A stretch of DNA of 12,268 nt from positions 3,784-16,051 of the forward strand of contig BDDC01002049.1 of the NCBI GenBank assembly GCA_001662425.1, in the 5' to 3' direction. The stretch comes from Chlamydomonas sphaeroides. Its lineage: Eukaryota > Chlorophyta > Chlorophyceae > Chlamydomonadales > Chlamydomonadaceae. Below, piece after piece: positions 1-7,248 of this stretch. The notes beneath the pieces are model-generated. The model was given only the letters and a program-made list of their open reading frames with translations, did no database searches and was not told the DNA's origin. Position numbers and translations under genes: made by a program. Position 1 is the stretch's first letter; every line of letters starts with the position of its first letter.

Positions 1-1071
1 ATGCAAAGTCATTGCCGCCGCCCCCGACATTTCATTTGTTTGTCATATTTATTATTTTCGCAAACCCCGCGAGAAAGAATTCGGAGTGATACGGTAGCCC
101 CGGTTGTAGTACCCGAAGCCTACCTGACAATGGTGTCGGTGTTTACAGTAGGGCGGGGCGCCGGGCGCCAGCAGGCGCCGGGCGCGGGGCAGGTGTTCAG
201 GGTTTCAGGGGTGGACCACGCGAGCCTTGCGGTAGCAGGGTATTCATTACTGTTCCCAGCGGCCTGCTGATGCAAGAGCGGCTGCGGCGTGTGCAGCGTG
301 CCAGGCAACTGATGAGCTTGGCGTTGACCCAGGACCTACCTACGATACGGAACAACGGGGTAGACGTGCGGTGAGCGAGGTACCTTGCTTGACAACCGGC
401 TTGCTTGCGGTCGGTCACATATGTGCCAAGTAAGAGAAATTGCGTAGATAGGTTGCTTGCTTGAGGAGCCTTACAAACACCACTCACTGCACGCACGTCA
501 GCCATGACGACCAGCCAATGATGACACCCGCCGCTAGCGCGCGTGCCAAGACAACCAAGCCCGACCGCTGGCTGGACGACAGATCCCCTCTTGAGGTTCA
601 GATATACCCGTGCGTGCCAGCAGGCGCAGTTCAACACTACTGCGTGCACCCACACGCACCGACGCACCACCAAAACACACGCGTGCACGCACACGCGCCA
701 GCACACAGCCAATGTTGCGCCATATGTGCACACGCACATTTTGCAACACTGAACACATGTGCTATGCTAAATGGTTTGCTATAAGGACTAACAAACATGG
801 CACCAGCCATCCCGCCGCACCAGCAAAGCCGTGCTAGCCGCGCGGGTCCAGCCACTGAAACCCATCATACACGCACGGCAAGGGCATACTCGCAACTTCG
901 CGCCTGCATGCTGCCGTACGTGCGCACGCACACGACCGCCAGCAGCATGTATGCACAGCATGTGCACGGTGAGCTGCGCGCAATATCCGCTGTAAATATT
1001 GCCATTCTGCAACTCGACAGTTACGGTACCATTTCGCTTCATTGATCAGCGCTAGCTGTCACGCTATGATG
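1..1071. other. Non-coding flank, low complexity
   Basis: I find no convincing gene here. The open frames are biased in composition, rich in Cys, His and Arg, and have no recognisable domain or consistent splice sites. The stretch holds two copies of the 12-mer GGCGCCGGGCGC (157-168 and 174-185, 17 bp apart) and a long CA/GC-rich tract described separately. It lies downstream of the minus-strand gene that ends at 1131. Confidence 0.6.
640..760. repeat. CA/CG-rich alternating purine-pyrimidine tract
   Basis: The tract is made of irregular CACACG, GCACG and CGTGCA words over about 120 bp. It is alternating purine-pyrimidine sequence of the kind that can adopt Z-DNA and that is common as microsatellite-like sequence in volvocine genomes. 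It has no fixed period. Similar words recur at 870-965. Confidence 0.6.
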
Positions 1072-1076
1072 TTACA
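1072..1076 (-). terminator. TGTAA polyadenylation signal, minus strand
   Basis: The plus strand reads TTACA, so the minus strand carries TGTAA, the usual polyadenylation motif of Chlamydomonas and relatives. It lies about 55 nt after the TGA stop of the minus-strand secreted-protein gene (stop at 1131-1133). The resulting 3' UTR would be short for this lineage, so a later site remains possible. Confidence 0.5.
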
Positions 1077-1130
1077 AGCCATTTAGGAACGTATGTTCCG
1101 CATCAAGCCTTGGGCCGGGCTAGCTGGCCA

Positions 1131-3818
1131 TCAGTCGCGCTCCGGGCGGGGCGAGGACCGCGGAGGGGGAGAGCGGCGCAGGAGCAGCGATAAGCGGCGG
1201 GGTGGCGGGGAGCGTGTAGGAGGTGGAGAGCGGCGCGGCGGCGGAGAGCGTGCCGGGGGCGGCGACTGGCGAGGAGGAGGCGAGGTACGGGGCAGCGGCG
1301 AGCTGCCATTATTGTCATCGTGATCATGGTCCGGAGAAGGGCTGGGTGAAGGGCTGGGTGAGCGCCTGGGTGATGGGGATGGGCTGGGCGAGCGGTCGTC
1401 ATCATCATTACCGTCATCGTTATCATCGTCCGGGGAAGGGCTGGGCGAAGGGCTAGGGGAGACCATCGGCATGGCCGACACTGAGGGGCTGGGTGAGTTG
1501 ACGTTGTCGTCGTCATCTGCACATGGAGCATTAGAATGGGACAACCACAAGAGTCGTCATCAGGAATGCATCATGGCTCGATACTCTGGAGAAACGGGAA
1601 GGCTGGACGGAGGCACAAGGCAAACGTTCTAGCTTATCATAAACGAATGTCATGTGGGTATCTGTGCAAGCAATACGCAGCAACCCACCCAGATCATGGT
1701 CGTCATCGTGATCATGGTCGTCCGGGGAAGGGCTGGGTGATGGGCTGGGTGAGCGCCTGGCTGATGGGGATGGGCTGGGCGAGCGGTCGTCATCATCATT
1801 GCCGTCATCGTTATCATCGTCCGGGGAAGGGCTGGGCGAAGGGCTAGGGGAGACCATCGGCATGGCCGACACTGAGGGGCTGGGTGAGTTGACGTTGTCG
1901 TCGTCATCTGCACATGGAGCATTAGAATGGGACAACCACAAGAGTCGTCATCAGGAATGCATCATGGCTCGATACTCTGGAGAAACGGGAAGGCTGGACG
2001 GAGGCACAAGGCAAACGTTCTAGCTTATCATAAACGAATGTCATGTGGGTATCTGTGCAAGCAATACGCAGCAACCCACCCAGATCATGGTCGTCATCGT
2101 GATCATGGTCGTCCGGGGAAGGGCTGGGTGATGGGCTGGGTGAGCGCCTGGGTGATGGTGATGGGCTGGGCGAGCGGTCGTCATCATCATTACCGTCATC
2201 GTTATCATCGTCCGGGGAAGGGCTGGGCGAAGGGCTAGGGGAGACCATCGGCATGGCCGACACTGAGGGGCTGGGTGAGTTGACGTTGTCGTCGTCATCT
2301 GCACATGGAGCATTAGAATGGGACAACCACAAGTGTCGTCAGGAATGCATCATGGCTCAATACTCTGGAGAAACGGGAAGGCTGGACGGAGGCACAAGGC
2401 AAACGAGTGGCATGTGGGTGCATGTGCAAGCAACACGCAGCAAATAACCCACCCAGATCATTGTCGTCATCGTGATCATGGTCGTCCGGGGAAGGGCTGG
2501 GTGAAGGGCTGGGTGAGCGCCTGGGTGCGCGTGATGGTGATGGGCTGGGCGAGCGGTCGTCATCATCATTGCCGTCATCGTTATCATCGTCCAGGGAGGG
2601 GCTGGGCGAAGGGCTAGGGGAGACCATGGCCGACACTGAGGGGCTGGGTGAGTTGACATTGTCGTCGTCATCTGCACATGGAGCATTAGAATGGGACAAC
2701 CACAAGTGTCGTCAGGGATGCATCAAGGCTTGCTGCTCTGGAGAAACGGGAAGGCTGGACGGAGGCACAAGGCAAACGAGTGGCATGTGGGTGGTTGTGC
2801 AAGTTAGTGCAAGCAACACGCAGCAACCCACCCAGCAGATTATGGTCGTCATCGTGATCATGGTCCGGGGAAGGGCTGGGTGATGGGCTGGGTGAGCGCC
2901 TGGGTGATGGTGAGGAGCTGGGCGAGCGGTCGTCATCATCATTGACGTCGTCGTCGTTGTCGTCATCTGTTGCACCCACACACGCATGGAGCATTGGGAG
3001 GAGGACGGCGGCGTTACATCATGTGAAGGATGGCAAACTTTAGCATTAGGTGCCAAACTTGGGAACACGGCAGACAGGAAAGCAGCCTGACATGCATCAA
3101 GGCCGCCTTGCTCCACTGCTGCCTTGGTAATTATTGCATGATGATATCCTTGGCATGATGATGTAGATTAGTACGTAGCCGCTGCCCCGACCTCGCTCGC
3201 TCCATACATACCCAACCCTGCTGGACACGCCCCATCTACCCCTACCTGCTGACCTCAACATACAAGTGCCAGCGAGCATTGCACGCACCTTAACTACCCC
3301 TTCGTCACAAGCAGTGTCTGCTGCTGCCCCGAGCCTACCGTTGTTGTCCTTGTGCTCGTCGTCGTCGTCATCGTCATCGTCATCGTCATCGTCGTCCTCG
3401 TCGTCATCACCACGGCGGGCCATTCGACGTGCCGCAAGCGCCACAACCGCCTCAGCGTTTGTACCCGGCACGCCGGCGGATCCCACAACCATACTACCGG
3501 TGGATCTGATAGCAGACCAGGGTGCACAGGAAGAATATTTTGGTTGCGGCTAGCAGCTGGGAACTTGAGAGCGAGCGACTCGCAGCAGCTTCCACACAGT
3601 TTCCGAAACGTAACGAGCCGCGCGCCGCAAACGCACCTCGCGGCCATCATCAGGTTCATGAGGCGATCAGCTTCCACCGTAAGCTGCACTTCTTCCTCAT
3701 CAGAGCCGCCCGCTCGTGAGAGGAGCCTCCGAGCATCGGCAACGCCAGCAGCAGCCACGGCGAGCAGGCCGAGCAGAGCGAGCGCCCGGGCAGCTCGTAT
3801 GCTGCACTGTCTTGCCAT
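1131..3818 (-). CDS. Secreted Asp-rich / Ser-Pro-rich repeat protein (7 exons)
   Basis: Predicted secreted, hydroxyproline-rich-type glycoprotein of about 539 aa, probably extracellular matrix or cell wall. Exons on the minus strand are 3818-3637, 3505-3246, 2966-2832, 2671-2453, 2298-2080, 1907-1689 and 1516-1131 (TGA). All introns are GT-AG and the phases agree throughout (2, then 1 at every later junction; total 1620 nt). Residues 1-29 look like a signal peptide: basic start, hydrophobic core ALALLGLLAVAAAGV, cleavage probably after VADA. Residues 94-110 are 16 Asp and one Glu. Exons 3-7 alternate Asp-rich blocks (DDDNDDGNDDDD, DDHDHDDDHD) with (SP)n blocks, and the C-terminus is SPPPR-type repeats. 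In volvocine algae, SP and SPPP runs are known substrates for prolyl hydroxylation and O-glycosylation; the role of the acidic blocks (cation binding) is inference. The end of exon 2 is the least certain point: a strong donor AAG|GTGCGT at 3289/3288 is also present but would leave the wrong phase for the next acceptor. The protein is not clearly a pherophorin, because no pherophorin domain is visible. Confidence 0.75.
1313..2966 (-). repeat. Tandem array of exon+intron units (391 bp)
   Basis: Exon 5' ends recur at 2966, 2671, 2298, 1907 and 1516, giving spacings of 295, 373, 391 and 391 bp. Each full unit is one 219-nt exon (73 codons, phase 1 at both ends) plus an intron of 154-172 nt. The first unit has a shortened 135-nt exon, and the last runs on into the terminal exon. 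Introns end in TTCTAAT, then about 15 nt, then TGTGCAG, a good branch-point and acceptor arrangement on the minus strand. Introns start with GTGGGTT. Reading through an intron meets a stop codon (after VVVPF), which supports splicing. Confidence 0.85.
1517..1688 (-). other. Repeated 172-nt intron, copy 1 of an identical pair
   Basis: This intron separates exons 6 and 7 of the secreted-protein gene. By eye it is identical at every base to the intron at 1908-2079. The introns at 2299-2452 and 2672-2831 are homologous but carry substitutions and indels, including loss of the segment containing TTCTAGCTTATCATAAACG. Donor GTGGGTTGC and acceptor CCATGTGCAG are on the minus strand. Confidence 0.75.
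3355..3409 (-). repeat. GAC/GAT trinucleotide tract encoding poly-Asp
   Basis: Eighteen consecutive minus-strand codons are GAC, GAT or GAG. They encode three Asp, one Glu, thirteen Asp and one Glu in exon 2 of the secreted-protein gene. The mixture of GAC and GAT means it is not a pure microsatellite, which hints at selection on the amino acid as well as slippage. Confidence 0.8.
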
Positions 3819-4054
3819 AAGCTTGCGTGAAATACTTTGCAGCAGTGAGGCGAGACAGTGAGGTGGGCGCGCGCACGCTCGATCGGTGCGTAAACTGCTG
3901 CTGCTGCAGAACCAATACGTACGTCCAGCGACTGCTGCTTCTGGCGTATGAATCTACAATGCAGCGCTGCGCCTTATATGGTATCTAAACCCCCCGTAAG
4001 TTTCGCATGTACGGAGGTAGGTGTGACGAACCCGTCGGTCTCCCTGTCCTATTA
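3819..4054 (-). promoter_or_regulatory. Upstream region of the secreted-protein gene
   Basis: This region lies directly upstream of the minus-strand ATG at 3818. On the minus strand it contains a TATA-like ATATAA (3979-3974), about 155 nt before the ATG, leaving room for a 5' UTR of roughly 120 nt. A CAG/CTG run (3896-3909) lies in the likely leader. No other gene is supported here. Confidence 0.4.
3974..3979 (-). promoter_or_regulatory. TATA-like box
   Basis: The minus strand reads CCATATAAGGC. Its orientation and distance fit the secreted-protein gene starting at 3818. Only the motif and its position support the call. Confidence 0.35.
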
Positions 4055-4078
4055 CATCACTAGGGGTTCCTAGTGATG
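4055..4078. repeat. Perfect 10-bp inverted repeat
   Basis: CATCACTAGG, the loop GGTT, then CCTAGTGATG: a perfect 10-bp stem with a 4-nt loop. It lies about 240 bp upstream of the minus-strand ATG at 3818. It could be a hairpin, a dimeric protein-binding site or chance. Confidence 0.7.
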
Positions 4079-5092
4079 ATGATGCACGACAACGTAGCTC
4101 CCCCGTGAAACTGGAAACCTGTGGAACCCGGCGATCGAGATCAATGCAACTAAAGATAGCCACGAATAGCCTGGCTTCGGATTTTACTGCAGCCAAGCGC
4201 TGTATGTTAGAAACGGCTGGAAACGCGAAAACATACTGCTTGCATGCGCTTCCCTGCGGCTCGGTCGGAGGCGTCCGACCGTGACCAGCCTGCCAGACGC
4301 CAGCGCGTTACGCGGTTTCGGGTGTCATCAATCGTCATCACCTCACCACCTTCTCGGTCCCTCCCTCCGTCCGAGCCCAGTTTTCGCCAGGTTTCTCGCA
4401 CGCTCATCAATAAATTGCTGCCTGCTGGCAGAAACTGACTCGGTATGATATGCAAGAACGCCTGTGTCCCCACGCACCTACCTGCTGTCACCGGCCCGCG
4501 GGCTGCGGTCGCGCCCGCTGCCCTTACTTGCGTAAGAATGGTGCCGCTAAAAGCCGCCTCCGCCGCGCTACCCGTACGCAGGGGAGCCCCTGCCCCTACG
4601 TACGATCAATCACAGCACATCGCCGAACGTTTCTGTCACTGCGCATGCGTTGCAGCTGAAGCCCTATGAAGCTCACACGCGCGCGCATTACTGCTAGGCA
4701 GGTCGGAAGGGGCCTTCCGGTTTGCTGGCCAGGGCCGCTGCGTGCGTGCCGCCAGGGGCTCCCGCTGCCCCTGACAAGTACGGGGCACACCTGCGGCGGT
4801 GAACCTGCACCTCGACCCGCGCCGCCACGTCCCCGCCTCAACAAGCCCGAAGCTGAATGAGCCAGCCCCGCCCCGCCCCGGGCGCGCGCGCGGTGATGAG
4901 CCATGGGCCCCGCTCCTGCAATCTCCAGCTCTCGCTCACGCGATCGCTCGCTCTCGGCACCGAGCAGCGTAGCTATCGGCGCCAGCGAGGGGCATAGGGG
5001 AAACCAGGAGCACATATAGGAGAGCGAGAGCCCAAGCCAGGCGGCGCCCACCCACCCAACCGCCCAACCGCCCCACCGACCGACCACCCCAG
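4079..5092. other. Region without a supported gene
   Basis: No reading frame here joins into a plausible spliced gene. Visible items are an imperfect inverted repeat at 4573-4604 (arms CGTACGCAGGGG and CCCCTACGTACG), a GC-rich block at 4861-4893, and CATATAGG near 5012. The last part, ending in CCACCCCAG at 5092, looks like an intron 3' end in front of the orphan exon at 5093. Confidence 0.5.
4573..4604. repeat. Imperfect inverted repeat ending in CGTACG
   Basis: Arms 4573-4584 and 4593-4604 pair at 11 of 12 positions, and both outer ends are CGTACG. An inner CAGGGG / CCCCTG pair is also present. Its function is unknown; it may be a relic of a small transposon or GC-rich chance. Confidence 0.45.
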
Positions 5093-5182
5093 GACACCCG
5101 CACCGTGGTGGCCAAGCTGGAGGCGGTGGTGGGCGTGGTGCTGCACATCATCTTCGGCATCTGCTACCTCGCCATCTGGCAG
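5093..5182 (+). pseudogene. Orphan exon resembling a MscS-like (MSL) channel segment
   Basis: A 90-nt, phase 0/0 exon-like segment sits between acceptor CACCCCAG and donor CAG|GTGCGG. It encodes DTRTVVAKLEAVVGVV followed by LHIIFGICYLAIWQ. A D-T-x-T-x-V-x-x-L-E start leading into a hydrophobic helix is the pattern I associate with the segment just before the pore helix in plant and algal MSL channels (MscS family, mechanosensitive ion channels). I cannot find the expected next exon (the pore helix and the following F-G-N and H-P-[FY]-D-V-G-D type motifs) in the 1.5 kb downstream, nor a credible upstream exon or ATG. It is therefore called a fragment. It could also be a real exon of a gene I failed to assemble, or a chance open segment. 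Confidence 0.35.
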
Positions 5183-5785
5183 GTGCGGATCAGGCGGGCC
5201 GCCGTTCGAACGGCCCCGGGCCCACTGAGCCCACTGGGGCGAGCGCGCAGCGAGCCCCGCTGCCTGCGCGGCCCGCCTCAGCCTCCTGCCGCTCTTCCGT
5301 CATGTGCATACCGGGCTGCGCGTGGGCGTCGAAGGTCGGCCCTGACATACAGCTCCCGCACGCACTTTATAACGCAGCACTGCGTTCTCCCACCCAGCGG
5401 GCCATCAGCAGCATCAGCAGCGCGTGAGGGGCACGAGAGCGCCCTGCGCCAGCAGGGCCTGCCACTCGAGCGCCTGGCCCTGCCTGTGGGATGTTACGTA
5501 GGGACGTGCCACTCTTGCCGGCGATGCATGCGACATGATGATGTACTGGGCGAGGAGCAGCAGCCCGAGGTGCGTGCTTGCAAACAAGCGACGATGCAGC
5601 AGCTGGAGTCGCCTGGGGCTGCGGCGAGCAAGGGCGCGGGGCCCCGGGGTTTAACTGTGCTCGGCCCACACTCTGGCCCACGCGACTTCCTTCGATAATT
5701 ACTGCCCCGCCTACCCCGACGCTGCTGCAAGTACGGGGCCCCGTCTGCGGGGCCCCTGCTGGGCCCCCTCCTGGCGAGGACGGCC
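5183..5785. other. Region without a supported gene
   Basis: This stretch lies between the MSL-like exon and the possible start at 5786. It has one strong donor-like site (CCCGAG|GTGCGT near 5570) and a GC-rich inverted repeat (GGGGCCCC twice at about 5734-5755). A long minus-strand open frame (6278-5367) has unnatural composition and is not called. Confidence 0.4.
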
Positions 5786-6459
5786 ATGGCGACCGGCTGC
5801 GGTCACTCATCAGGTGAGCGTGCTGCTGGTCGAGCGGCCCTACCGTGCGCAGGGGGTCTGCAGCAGCTAATCGATCAAGGTGTGCGCGTGCTAGGGCGAT
5901 CCCGCCTAACGACGCTCCGTGTTGCTCTGCTCCCTCGCTCACCTGATGCAGGCCCGCATGGCGCCAGCTGGCTGAATCTGGCGGGCGGGCAGCTGTCGGC
6001 AGCTGACTTTGCCATCGTTTCAGAGGACAAGCATCTGAAGATACACCCGTGTGGCGTGGTAGGCCGGGACAAGCTCGCGCGGGCGGTATGGTCTGCCACC
6101 TTAGCCTGCGAAACTGTGCCGCAGCGCTGGTACATGCACAAGCTCGGCCCCCGGCCCCCTTGTAGGGAATCTCCGTTGCCCGGCCTTCAGTATTCGACGC
6201 AGCCAGCCTGCCCCAGTTGGCGTCCCTGTCAATGCTGGCGCGAGTCAAGCTGGCCGTGGTGCCGGCGCTGGCTGGCAATGGCCCCCCGAGAGCAGCTGCT
6301 GGCGGCGCTGGTGCAGATGTCCGGGGTGGCTAGCAGGGGGAGGTCTCGCTGGGCGCACCGTGGGCGCAGTTCATTGCCCTGCGGGAGCTGAAGCAGGAGG
6401 CGCATCGGGGGACATGGCGCGTAGGGGGCTCCGGCCCCCTGGTCGCCCCACCTCCTTAG
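5786..6459 (+). CDS. Possible hypothetical gene, maybe frameshifted
   Basis: This is a weak model. An ATG in good context (GGCCATGGCG) opens a 28-nt exon (5786-5813, donor CAG|GTGAGC). It joins in phase to 5952 onward (acceptor GATGCAG), which reads PHGASWLNLAGGQLSAADF then AIVSEDKHLKIHPCG. Further coding-like text is LASLSMLARVKLAVVPALAG from about 6209 and GAPWAQFIALRELKQEAHR before the TAG at 6457-6459. The last two are in different frames and would be continuous if the C run near 6275 were one base shorter and the G run near 6336-6340 one base longer. I recognise no family. It may be a pseudogene, a gene with sequence errors, or chance in GC-rich DNA. Confidence 0.25.
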
Positions 6460-6652
6460 ATCACGGCGGTTCAAGCCCGCTGTACCTCTTATTCTATATC
6501 TATTTCAGGAGCGCACACAACAGCGCACGGGATGCGCAGAACCGGTTACCAAAGAAAGCACAAGTACGCGGCTACGTGCGTACGAGATTTGTGAACTTAA
6601 GCAGGGATCCAAACTAGCACGCAATTCGTTGAAGCACACTGTGATGAGGTGA

Positions 6653-6657
6653 TGTAA
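6653..6657 (+). terminator. TGTAA polyadenylation motif, plus strand
   Basis: TGTAA on the plus strand, about 195 nt after the TAG at 6457-6459. If the weak gene ending there is real, this is a suitable polyadenylation signal. The 5-mer is common, so it is only suggestive. Confidence 0.3.
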
Positions 6658-6659
6658 GG

Positions 6660-7248
6660 GATTTAGAGGCTGGTGCGTGGCTTGCATGTGTGTGCGGCTG
6701 TTGTGTTTCGTGCCAAGCTGCAAGTGTCAGGCAGTGATGTAGGGACTTGACGTTGGGGTTCTAATTACAACCAGAAGGATGCCAGGACGTTGGGGTTGTA
6801 CGATGGAACGATGCCGTCACATCACTTCAACGCTCAACGCTCGTCCAGCATTTGCTATGACGATAGATAAGATTAATATACACTGTAAAACCAAATGGGC
6901 GTGTAGCAGAGTTTCGGTGGTAGTGGAGCCCAGTGGGGGAGACCTCGTGGGTTTGTGCGTGCCGACGCTGTTCACAGCCCGATTGCCCTTGTCATACATA
7001 CATCTTTTGCACTATATCACAGCTTTTCTCGCACAATTGGGATAGCGCAAGCAACTTCAGCTTTCCACGAAGTCATTGAAGCGGACGAACAACACATAAC
7101 TCAATAACCTTGGCATCTTCCTTGAAACATGAACATGCTTGTAACCATTTAGCTCAAAACTACGTAGCTTACTTGCCGACTGACGCATTGCACGCTCAGC
7201 GACGTGTGCGCCTGCGCTCTGTGAAGCATTGGCTCTAAGGTCGACGCT
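6660..7248. other. Intergenic, upstream of the twelve-exon gene
   Basis: This stretch is lower in GC than its surroundings and has no supported gene. It contains two copies of GACGTTGGGGTT (6749-6760 and 6786-6797, 37 bp apart). It must include the promoter and 5' UTR of the gene starting at 7249. I see no convincing TATA box. Confidence 0.5.

Noticed and set aside
197..739. 180-codon minus-strand open frame
   Set aside because: Cys/Val/Arg-rich translation over the CA/CG-rich tract, with no domain or signal.
1536..2883. Repeated plus-strand open frames (His/Gly-rich) across the 391-bp array
   Set aside because: They are shadows of the minus-strand Ser-Pro/Asp exons and cross the repeated introns. 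Branch points, acceptors and donors are all on the minus strand.
1313..2966. CRISPR-like or satellite array
   Set aside because: Units are 295-391 bp, contain both exon and intron and have no unique spacers. The genome is eukaryotic.
4055..4071. 17-base identity, from memory, to part of the dependoparvovirus terminal repeat (D region)
   Set aside because: The match stops there: no adjoining terminal-repeat hairpin or viral gene is seen, and the bases are explained by a local palindrome. Treated as coincidence unless a vector-contamination screen shows otherwise.
5367..6278. 303-codon minus-strand open frame
   Set aside because: No domain, unnatural composition and no splice or start support. 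Long chance frames are common at this GC content.
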